A DNA stretch of 48,140 bases from Streptomyces sp. NBC_01669 (GTDB lineage Bacteria > Actinomycetota > Actinomycetes > Streptomycetales > Streptomycetaceae): assembly GCF_026339735.1 (NCBI RefSeq), contig NZ_JAPEQG010000004.1:1-48140 (forward strand), in the 5' to 3' direction. The notes beneath the pieces were generated by a model that was not told the origin of the DNA, did not search any database, and worked only from the letters and a program-made list of their open reading frames with translations. A program made the translations under genes and the position numbers. Of this stretch, positions 1 to 8,400 are shown one piece after another (position 1 is the first letter of the stretch; each line of letters begins with the position of its first letter).

Positions 1-348
1 CAAACTCGGACTGGAATGGGCCCAGTGACAAGCGGGGCAGTGAAGCCGGACACGTCAAACCGACCGGCGAGCCGGCGCTACGTCCGCAGATCGCCGTCTG
101 GCGGCCTTTCGCGGGCTCGGGGCGGGGCTCTTGGGGTGCCGTTGGAGGGCGTCTGAAAAGCCTGTCAGCGGGGCACTTTCGAGCTGGGCGGGACGGGACG
201 GGCCGGAGCTGGCGGGATGGTGTTCAGAAGAGCCTGAGAGGTTCCTGTGCCAGGCTGGCGCGCCCGAACACGCGGACGCACGAGGGCTCCCCCGAACACC
301 CGATCCGGGTTCGCGTCCCACCCACAGCTGCCCCTGGAGGAGCGCCTG
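1..348. other. Leading stretch without a supportable gene
   Basis: Open frames here are GC-rich shadows full of Arg and Pro with no recognisable domain. Only the last ~15 bases matter: they hold the ribosome binding site of the next gene. It may contain the tail of a feature that starts outside the window. Confidence 0.5.
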
Positions 349-873
349 ATGAGTTTGATCAACGGCCTGCCCGCGCACGTGTTGCTGGTCCATGCCGTCG
401 TTGTCCTGGTCCCGCTCAGCGCGCTGATGCTCGTGATATGCGCGCTGTGGCCGCAGGCCGCCCGGCGGCTCGGACTGGCACTGCCGCTGCTCGCCCTGGT
501 CACGCTGGCGACCGTACCGCTGGCCACCCAGGCCGGAGAGTGGCTGGAGCGACACGTGGACAGCGACCCGCTGGTGCGGCGGCACGCCGAGCTGGGCGAC
601 GGAATGCTGCCCTGGGCGCTGGGCCTGTTCGTGCTGGCGGCCGGCGTGTGGTGGATCTCCCGCCGTACGGGTGCGCCGCAGTCGCGGGAGCTTTCCGGGG
701 CTCGGTCGGGAGCGCGGTCGTGGTCGGTCCTCCACGTCGCCGCGGCCGTCCTGTCCGTGGTGGTGGCCGCGGGTGCGATCGTCGACGTGTACCGGATCGG
801 CGACTCGGGCGCGAAGGCAGCCTGGCACGACGCATACTCCAAGACCGCCACGAAGCCGAGCGACGGAGACTGA
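349..873 (+). CDS. Small polytopic membrane protein, DUF2231-like
   Basis: A 174-residue integral membrane protein. The N-terminus NGLPAHVLLVH followed by a hydrophobic helix resembles the GLPAHPLLVH signature of DUF2231 membrane proteins. Three further hydrophobic segments follow (about residues 40-60, 84-102 and 125-145). The tail is short, polar and cytosolic or external. No catalytic motif is visible and the function is unknown. The ATG at 349 is chosen because GGAGG lies about 10 bases upstream; the open frame extends further 5' but that part is Arg/Pro-rich. It stands alone, with no operon partner on either side. Confidence 0.75.
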   Translation: MSLINGLPAHVLLVHAVVVLVPLSALMLVICALWPQAARRLGLALPLLALVTLATVPLATQAGEWLERHVDSDPLVRRHAELGDGMLPWALGLFVLAAGVWWISRRTGAPQSRELSGARSGARSWSVLHVAAAVLSVVVAAGAIVDVYRIGDSGAKAAWHDAYSKTATKPSDGD

Positions 874-1083
874 CCGACGAAACCGGCCGGCCCGCACCGA
901 CCAGCCAACCCACCGCGGCCCGCCCGGAAACCCTCCGGCCGGGCCGCACCCGCATGTGAGGCGGGTGACTGCACGAGGCGCTGTGACTGATGATGCAACC
1001 CTGGCCAGCGTCGGCGCCGCTACGGCCAGGAAAGCGGCTGTAGGGGTCCGAGGAACATCGGTGTCAGATCGTAAGTACCTGTC
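874..1083. other. Intergenic, no gene seen
   Basis: It separates a rightward gene from a leftward pseudogene end, so it should hold terminators. A GC-rich imperfect palindrome around 935-965 could serve, but no perfect hairpin was found. Confidence 0.4.
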
Positions 1084-2040
1084 CTACCTTTCAAGCGCGG
1101 GTGGCCGAGTGCGGCGCAGGCGGGCCAGGATCCCGTTGGTCTCGGCGGCCTCCGCGGCCGTGACCGTCCGTTCCGTCGTGGGCGGCTGCTGGCTGTCCGT
1201 GATCCTGCGGCAGACCGTGCACGGGCCGCCTGTGGCCACTGGCTCGCCCCAGGCATCGCCGGGGTAGACGGGGCTACCGCAGGACGGGCACTCCCACTTT
1301 CCCGCCTCCCGGAGGCGCAGCTCCTCCTCGCGTTCCTGGCGGCGGCGCTCTTCCTGGGCTTCGCGCTCCAGGCTGCGCTGTTCTTCGCGGGCGCGGTACT
1401 CGTCTTTGGTGCCGGTGTTGGTGAGGGCGTCGGTGATCGGCTGCCAGTCGCTGTGGCCGAAGCGCCACCAGACGGGACCGTGCGGGCCGTGGGTGCGGAG
1501 CTGGTCGAGGTGGGTGGCGATGACCGGGACCGTGCCGGCGTGGTCCCACCAGCCGTCTTCCTCGGTGTCCCTTGGGGACCAGCCGTGCGGGTTCTGCCAG
1601 CGGGGCTGCCAGCAGGCGCGGGACAGGTCGCGGACGGCCTTGATGCGGTTCATCCGCGCCTGTGTGCCAACATCCTTCGTGAAGACCAGTGCAACGGGCG
1701 GGAAGCCGCCTCTGCCGGAGTCGTCCCACAACGTCGACCACAACGGGACATCACGGCCCCGGTCGCTCTTCACCTGACGGCCGAAGAACCGGCCGTAGCG
1801 CTCGATCTTCGCTGCCACGACCGCTGCGGGTTCGGTGTGGTTGTCGACCTCCACGAACAACACCGGCACCTGGTCCTCCGGCGCGGTCAGCACCGCATCC
1901 GCACGCAGACTGCCCCTCGCGGGGGTCGTGAACGTCCCCGTGACCGGGAGGGCGACTTCGGTCTCCCAGCCCCGCAGATGCCCGAGCCCCCTCGGCCGGA
2001 CCGGCAGCACCCGCTCTGGGGCGGGGCGGGTGGTGCGGCG
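1084..2040 (-). pseudogene. Replication-relaxation family protein, 5'-truncated
   Basis: The C-terminal ~315 residues look like the replication-relaxation (Replic_Relax) proteins common on Streptomyces plasmids and mobile elements. Visible features are a core RADAVL...VLFVEVDNHTE, then KIERYGRFF and FPPVALVFT, a charged coiled-coil-like segment (REEQRSLEREAQEERRRQE) and a C-terminal zinc ribbon (CPSCG...CTVC). The family has an N-terminal winged-helix half, and this is missing. At about 2040 the frame runs into sequence antisense to a transposon accessory gene. The formal ORF continues to 2178, but those extra residues are a shadow. The junction is probably a deletion or transposition scar, so the product is unlikely to be functional. 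Confidence 0.65.
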
Positions 2041-2955
2041 GGCAAACGACTCCTGCCCGGTGACGGGTACGGGACGTGGGCCGACTCCCTCCAGCCGGCC
2101 TGGGACGCGGCCGCCGCCTGGATCCTCGCCCACCGGATCGAGCACGTGATCGTCACCCGCACCGACCGCCTCACCCACCGGCGCTGGGCGCAGCTATCCA
2201 GCCTGCAGACACGCACCGGAATCCGATTGACGATGGTGTGGCACGCACCACCCACAAACGCGCTGACCGCACTGCTGGCAGGACTCCCCCACCAGGTGAT
2301 CGAGGACCTCGAACAGGCCCGCTGCATCCTGACCGAACCCGCAGGAGACACCGGATCGGCACAGGCACGCCGGGTGCCGCAGCGGGCCGCTTGGGCGGTG
2401 CGGGAAAGCGACGCGCGGATCGCTGTTCTGGCCCCTGACCGAGGCGTTGTCGTAACCCGGGCCCGGCGCGCCCCCTGCGCGGGAGCCGATGCGGCGCTGC
2501 CCGCCGGCCACACACCCGCCGCTGGGGCCGTGCCCGTGCAAGAGGCCGATGCGGAGCCCGGCCACCCGCTGGCCGAGGAACTGTTCACGCGGCTCCACCG
2601 GGTCGCGCACCCGGTGTACGCGGGAGCGCTGGCCGCTGCTGTGATCACCGGACTGGACATCGACCGCCTCGCGCAGATCCGCGGTGTCGATCTCGACGAA
2701 CACGCCTGCGTACTGAAAACCCACGGCCGCACCTCCCACCACGCCTGCCGGATCCACCCCGTACCCGGCTGGGCCCGGCCTCTGCTCCTGGCCGTGGCAG
2801 CCCACCACCAACTCAGTGCCCGCCCCGTCAGCGCAGCACTGTTCCCCATGATCACTATGCGCGGCGGTAACGAACTCACCACCCACGCCGACGCCTGTGG
2901 AGTGAACCTGGCCCGCCGGGCCGACACCCCGCGCACACGGCAGCCAAGCCGCTGA
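2040..2955 (+). pseudogene. Transposon third-gene fragment (paralogue of 32042-33136)
   Basis: About 300 codons homologous to residues ~60-364 of the third gene of the intact transposon. Shared blocks are YGTWADS-Q-PAWDAA, TRDRLTH-like (TRTDRLTH), a DIDRLA-IR block and a trailing P-P-W-RPL block. The 5' end is lost at the junction with the replication-relaxation gene. A spurious 500-codon frame starting at 1453 joins antisense sequence to this fragment and should not be annotated as one protein. The last 205 bases belong to a perfect repeat that recurs at 24011. The natural stop is at 2953-2955, followed by a transposon right end. Confidence 0.7.
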
Positions 2956-3216
2956 GCCCCCACCGGTAGCCACCGGGCCCACCCACCAGAAGACCAGACA
3001 GCCCTCTCCCCGCCCCGGCCCCTCTATCGACCTGCCGTGTCACCGGCCCCTCCGTTGCAGTCTCCACCAAACCGACATGACACTCCGTCAAAAACAAGAG
3101 TCCGGAATCGTCAACATATGAGAGCCCCATCTACGGAAGACCCACAGCTCAAACCCCCGACATTCCACTCCCAACACGATGACGATCCACCACTCCCAAA
3201 CACCCTCAGATCATCA
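2751..3216 (+). repeat. 466-bp perfect direct repeat, copy A: transposon right end
   Basis: Identical base for base to 24011-24476. It holds the last ~68 codons of the third-gene paralogue and ~260 noncoding bases, ending CAGATCATCA. The same ten bases end the homologous region of the intact transposon at 33324-33333. Sequence to the right is unrelated in all three places, so 3216 is read as the transposon terminus. Confidence 0.85.
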
Positions 3217-3661
3217 CGCGGGCGACCGCGGATGGTTCCAACGTTCCCTACGCCTCGATCGGCCAAGTAGACGTCCAGCTTTACCCCGGCAGCCTCACCA
3301 TGCCTACGCCGCAGACCTTCGACATGGCCTCCCCACCGACCTCGCTCCTCGGCTTCGGAGTTGGCCGACGCCCCACGGCGTCGGTCACGCACTGCTGACC
3401 GGCCCAGATCCGCCAGGTTCGAGCCGGCACTTCGCTTACGGGGCTTCAACCACTGATTCGCTTCCGCTACACCTCTTGGCCTCGCTCGCCGAACCCGGAC
3501 CGTCTGGCAGTGCCGGTCCGTCCCGGCTTTGTCAGGGCTGCTTCCCGCCCTCCCCGGCGATCCCCGAGTCAGACTGCCCTCAGCTTCGATCAGGCCGCTG
3601 CGACGGCCTAACGGCACGGGCCTTTCACCCCCGCTCGAACACGTAGAACCTCGTTGCGCAC
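3217..3661 (-). ncRNA. Probable group II intron, 5' half only
   Basis: On the minus strand the IS4 transposase reading frame stops making sense exactly at GTGCG (3661-3657), the GUGYG 5' end of group II introns. This is followed shortly by GGGGGTGAAAGGCCC, which resembles the GGTGAAAGTCCC block near the 5' end of many bacterial group II introns, and by GC-rich self-complementary sequence. The intron is cut off at 3216 by the transposon right end, so domain IV with its reverse transcriptase and the 3' splice site are absent and it cannot splice. The call rests on motif, insertion context and lack of coding sense, not on a folded structure. Confidence 0.5.
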
Positions 3662-3916
3662 TGCGAGGACGAAGTAGACCACCACCCGCGACGGCAGCAG
3701 CCGCAGTCGGCGCTCCCGCGTCCCGGTCTCCTCCAGCACCGCGTCCACCAGCGCGAAGTCCACGACCTGCGTCAGCTCGCCCACGTGGCCGGGCGCGTAC
3801 ACACCCCCGGCCACCTCGATCGTTCGCGTGATGACAGACTTCTCCCGCAACGGGACTCCCGATGATCGCCTTGCCTCAGCAACAAGTTGATCTATCAGGA
3901 CGTCCCGTTGCGTCAT
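3662..3916 (-). pseudogene. IS4-family transposase, N-terminal fragment
   Basis: About 85 codons match the N-terminal domain of actinobacterial IS4-type transposases: GGVYAPGHVGELTQVVDF, ALVDAVLEETG, LRLLPSRVVVYFVLA. In intact relatives the sequence continues into the DDE domain. Here it stops after YFVLA, where the putative group II intron begins. The rest of the transposase is not seen nearby. The start at 3916 is an ATG, although family members vary at this end. Confidence 0.7.
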
Positions 3917-3957
3917 TCACCAGGGCTTGACCTGCCGCTCAAGACTCAAACGCAACG

Positions 3958-4224
3958 GTGTTGGAGTTGATGTCCTCGGTCGATCACCGTTCCCACAAGG
4001 GCCTGAACAACCGTGCGGAGAACTCCCATCAGCCGACGAGGCAGCGCGAACGCGCGATGAAGGGCTTCCCCACAGTCGCAGAACCCAGAGGTTCCTGTCC
4101 GCGTTCAGCCAGATCTCACCGCACTTCCGGCCCCACCGCCACCGGCTACCGCACCGAGATGCGCCACCGCTTCGGAACCTGGAACGAGATCACCGGCACT
4201 ACCGCCATGCCCACCGAGGCCTGA
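3958..4224 (+). pseudogene. IS6-family transposase, C-terminal remnant with two frameshifts
   Basis: The segment reads LNNRAENSHQPTRQRERAMKGF, the hallmark of IS6-type transposases around the last catalytic residue. It then slips to another frame for RFLSAFSQISPHFRP and returns to the first for YRTEMRHRFGTWNEITG before a stop. Compensating frameshifts near 4083 and 4145 and the missing first two thirds show it is dead. Confidence 0.7.
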
Positions 4225-4323
4225 ACCAGAGGCAGAAACCAAGCCCAGCACACCCCCGCACACCCTCAAGTAACCGCACACCAACAAGTTGACAATGCCC
4301 ACCCAGCAGTTCGGTAACGGACG

Positions 4324-4329
4324 TATAGT
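4324..4329 (+). promoter_or_regulatory. Possible -10 hexamer TATAGT of the regulator gene
   Basis: TATAGT lies 7 bases before the preferred ATG at 4337, which would put transcription start at or next to the start codon (a leaderless mRNA). A TTGACA at 4289-4294 is too far upstream (29 bases) to pair with it. Confidence 0.3.
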
Positions 4330-4336
4330 TCGCGCC

Positions 4337-5347
4337 ATGCCCGACCCCAGTCGCCCCTCCCCGCTGAGCTCACTCATCGGGGTCGATGTCGACGCGACGG
4401 CCGAGCGGGTCTATCGGGCGTTGGTCTCCGGCGGACCGGCGCTCGGGCCGGATCTCGCCGGCCTGCTGGGGATCTCGGTCGAGGACATCGAAACGGCGAT
4501 CGGTGGGTTGCGGCAGGTGGGCCTGGTTGACATGGCCGACGGCGGAGGAATCTCGGCGGTGTCGCCGTCGCTGGCGCTCAAGGGGATGGTCGCGCAGCGC
4601 GAGCAGCAGGTCAGGGCCGCCCGAACGGCACTCGACGAGCTCGCGGAGGAGTACCGGAGGGCGCGCGAGGTGCAGCTGTCGAACGGCATCGAGATCGTTC
4701 GGGGTCGCAGCGAGATCGGCGGCTGGCTCAATGGCCTGTTGCTGTCCGCCAAGGAGCAGTTCCGGATGTTCGCGAAACCACCGTTCGCGGTTTTCGGGAT
4801 CTCCGAAACTGACACCGAACGCGAGGTCGCCGGCCGTGGTCTGCGTGAGCGGATCATCATCGAACGGACCGTGCTGGATGAGCCCGCCGCGGAGAAGGAC
4901 CTGGTCGCCTCCCTGGATCGGGGACAGGAGATCCGCATGGTGCAGTCGTTACCGGCGAAGCTGCTGATCGTCGACGATTCGATTGCGATCGTGCAGCTCG
5001 ACGAGGGTGGGCACGCGCACTCGGAGATCGCGGTGGTGCGCGCCGGGGGGCTGCTGGACTGTCTGGTGTTCAGCTTCGAGAGCCTGTGGCGGTCGGCCAT
5101 GCAACTGCGGGAGGCCCACGGCCGTAGGGTCGATCCGAACTTGGCATCGCCGAAGGATCTCGCCGACCCGGCGGACCGGGAGGTCCTGATGCTGTTGCTG
5201 GCTGGGTACACCGATGCCGCGGTCGCTGCCCGACTGGGGATCAGCCTGCGGACCATGCAGCGCAGGGTTCGCAGGCTGATGGATCTGGCCGGCACCGATT
5301 CCCGGGTGTTGCTTGGCTGGCACGCGCGGGACCGGGGCTGGCTTTGA
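4337..5347 (+). CDS. TrmB-like/LuxR-type transcriptional regulator
   Basis: A 336-residue DNA-binding protein. Residues ~15-75 form a TrmB-type winged helix (TAERVYRALVSGG...LLGISVEDIETAIGGLRQVGLVD). A coiled coil (~82-110) and a middle sensor-like domain follow. The C-terminus (~270-330) is a LuxR-type HTH: DREVLMLLLAGYTDAAVAA, then LGISLRTMQRRVRRLMDLAG. Actinomycetes have many regulators of this design. The ATG at 4337 is preferred over an upstream frame extension because a -10-like box ends 7 bases before it. It converges with the secreted protease gene, sharing the terminator between them, and may be part of that gene's regulation; this is inference from position only. Confidence 0.8.
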   Translation: MPDPSRPSPLSSLIGVDVDATAERVYRALVSGGPALGPDLAGLLGISVEDIETAIGGLRQVGLVDMADGGGISAVSPSLALKGMVAQREQQVRAARTALDELAEEYRRAREVQLSNGIEIVRGRSEIGGWLNGLLLSAKEQFRMFAKPPFAVFGISETDTEREVAGRGLRERIIIERTVLDEPAAEKDLVASLDRGQEIRMVQSLPAKLLIVDDSIAIVQLDEGGHAHSEIAVVRAGGLLDCLVFSFESLWRSAMQLREAHGRRVDPNLASPKDLADPADREVLMLLLAGYTDAAVAARLGISLRTMQRRVRRLMDLAGTDSRVLLGWHARDRGWL

Positions 5348-5354
5348 ACGCCTT

Positions 5355-5394
5355 CGTCCCGTCGAGCCACCGACTGCGGTGGCTCGACGGGACG
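5355..5394. terminator. Bidirectional terminator hairpin
   Basis: A perfect 18-bp stem (5355-5372 with 5377-5394) closed by ACTG. It lies between the converging regulator and protease genes. There is no T-run, as usual in Streptomyces. Confidence 0.85.
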
Positions 5395-5409
5395 AGGTGG
5401 CGCCGGGGC

Positions 5410-8400
5410 CTAGTTGCCCAGACCTGCCGGGATCCTCAGCATCACCGAGCTGGACCAGGCGGCGTTCGGGCCGCCCTCGCCGTAGACCATTAGCTGGTGG
5501 TGATCGTTGATGTCGAAGCTGTAGGTCGGCGTGAATCGATCACCGGCAGAGAGCGGCACCATGCCGGACAGATCCCAGAGCCGTCCCTGCGGGTCCCACA
5601 TCGCCGACACCGCGACGTCCGGGAAAAGTTCGACAGTTCCGAGGATCCACCCGTCGTCGGTGACTTTCTCGCCGGTCGCGTTGTATCCGTAGTCGGCAAG
5701 GCGCTGCATTCCGCCGGCCTTGGTCCACACGAACGCGTCGTCACCGCTGGTCCCCGCGATAGTCCCGGAGGCGTTCACATCGTTCGCCTGGGCCGAATAC
5801 TGTCCCGGAAGCGTGCCGAGATCCTGAATAACACCTGACGTCGCATCCCAGACGACCGCGTGCGGCACATGGCCATCGGTGCGCGAGGCACCGACGATCA
5901 TTCCGGCATTATTGATGGCGCGCGGCTGGGTTTCCGTCAGATCCGAGGACAGGTGGGCCAGCTTGCTGAACGTCCCATCCGGCGTCCGCACGAACCCGTC
6001 ACTGTAGCTGTGGTTCTTGCCGTCGGACTCCTTGACGACTGCTTCGGAGAATCCGGTGACCACCCCCTTGTTGTTCACGGCGGTCGCATAGCCGCTGGAA
6101 TAGGGCCGCCAATCCGGGACGCCGAGCACGGTGAGCGAACCATCCTTGGCCCATTGGGCGGGAAGATAATGCAATGCACTGTCCGTCGCGATACCGACGG
6201 CGATCTGGCCGTCATTCAGGTCCAGAGCCGATCCGTACCTGCCCCCGGCAAGATCCAGGTTGGTGAACCCGTCGGCGGCCGTCCAGACGGTCGGCGTCAT
6301 CCTGGAGTTGTACTGGCGATCCCCCGCGACTACGCCGCTCTCATTGAGAGCCGCGCCGACGAATGGCGGGGCCCACGCGACCAGATCGAGTTTGGGGACA
6401 TCGACAGTGGCGATCGTGACGTCCGCCGCCCCGATGATCGTGCCGTACTCGTTGGCCACTCGGACCCGGCCGACCATGGGATCCTTGGTCAACTGCCGAG
6501 CGCTGACGATCATTGCCCCGCCGACCGGCATCGACTGGCCCGTGGCAACCGTGTACTTCCCGTCGGATTTCGGCGTGATCGTGCCGAGGCCCTTCGAGTA
6601 CATCTCTTGGTGGTAGTCGAACGTGACGTTGTCTCCGGGCACGGCGACTCCCGCGACCACGATGAAGTACGTACCCGGCTGTGGATCATCGATGACGATG
6701 TGCTCGGGCGAGTCCCCGGTCGTGGTGCTCTGGCCTATCGGCCTGCCGTTGAAATACACATAGAAGTCCAGATCGGCAGCGTCTCTGGGCGTCAGCGTCA
6801 CGTCGAGCCGGGTCGTCTGACGCGGAACATAGAGCATGTTGGACGTGATTTCGCCTTGCGAGACCGTCGAGAACAAATTGCGGACATCGCCGATCTCACC
6901 AGTTGCGACGTGGGCGATCGCGGGGCCAAAGGTGTTCGTCCCCGTCGAGCCGACCTTCGTCGGCGAGTTCATCGTCACCTTGTCGACTGTGACGGTCCCC
7001 GGATCGAACGACATGCCCTGCAGCGAAACCGTCGCTGTGTACGGGTTCTGTTCGACCGGAGACGTCCTGCGAGACTCGATCACGAACTCCCAGATGCCGG
7101 GTTTGGGTCGGTACACCGGTCGTGCGGTGGCGTTGCAGTTCGCCGGGTCGGTGTAGTTGGTGTAGCAGTGGTAACTGGCGTTGGAGTCTGCGGGCATGCC
7201 GTCGGGGTCGATGGGCAATGCGCGGACCTGGCTGCCGTCGGCGAGCCCGCCCAGGGTCATCTGCAGTGCTTCGACGCCCTTGGGAACGGGCACCAGCAGC
7301 GAGGTGGTTCCGGTTCGGCCGAGCGTGCCGGAACTGGTGACCGCGTAGTCGGGTTTGGCCAGCGGCTTGGTCGCCAGCACGGTGACGGCGACGAACTGGT
7401 CGATGCCGCCCGTCGCCGGGTCATCAATGGTCAGGATCGCGCTGTGCACGCCGGAGGTCGTCGCGGTCGCGGTGACCGTGATATCGGCCGCTTTTCCGAG
7501 CTGCAGGGGCGTTGCCGTGCGGGCGCTGAACGTGCCGTCGTTGCCGATCCAACCGATCCGGTGCACGACGTTCCCGGCGGCACCGCTGGTCCGGGTGACG
7601 CTGACCTTGTAGGTCTTCTGCGCACCGGTCACCTGGCCGCCTTCCGTTGGCAGACAACGGTTGTAGATGCCGACGCCGGTGTTCGGAGTCGCGAGCAGGC
7701 CGGACAGCGAACTGCAAACGGGAGCCGACACAGTGAGCTCATTGGTGTTGATGCCGGCGCTGAGCTGCTTCCAGGCCGCGACGGTGTCGATGATGCCGGC
7801 GCCCTGCGCGACGGTTGGGACGCCGGGGATCGGGTCGGCGGTGCCGGTCAGGGCGGTCTTCAGCGCCGCCGAGCTGACCGTCAGCGAACTGGCCTTGGCG
7901 GCCGACAGCAGCAGCGCCGCCGCTCCGGTGACCTGCGGGGCCGCCATGGAGGTGCCGTTGGCCATGCCGTACCCGGCCGGCAGCGAATACCCGGCCTCGG
8001 GGACGGCTTCACCGGACAGCCACATCGGGATCGAGGAGATGGCGGCGCCGGGCGCGGACACCTGCGGCGCCAGCGCCCCGTTCTCAGCGGGGCCGCGGGA
8101 GGAGAAGCCGAAGATGCCCTGCTTGGTGGCGACCTTCGACCCGTAGCCGGCCCACCAGGTGTCGGAGCTGACGGACGCGGAGACCGAAATGGCCTTGCCC
8201 GCCACGGACGGCGAGCTGACGGTGTTGGTGCCGAGGCCGTCGTTGCCGGCGGCGATGATGATCTGGACGCCGTAGTGGCCTATCAGCTTGTCGTAGAGCG
8301 CGGCGATCACGTCGGAGCCGTCGTTCAATGCGGGAAGCCCACCGATGGACAGGTTGACGACGTCGACATGGCGATTGGCGACCAGGTCGATCATGCCCTC

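Noticed and set aside
55..998. Long minus-strand frames at the start of the window
   Set aside because: Arg/Ser/Pro-rich shadows of the membrane protein gene; no RBS or domain.
1453..2955. A continuous 500-codon plus-strand frame
   Set aside because: The first ~195 codons are antisense to the replication-relaxation coding sequence and lack protein-like composition; only the last ~300 match the transposon paralogue.
3416..3440. GGTTCGAGCC resembling a tRNA T-arm
   Set aside because: No acceptor stem, anticodon arm or D-arm can be placed around it; it lies inside the intron-like segment.
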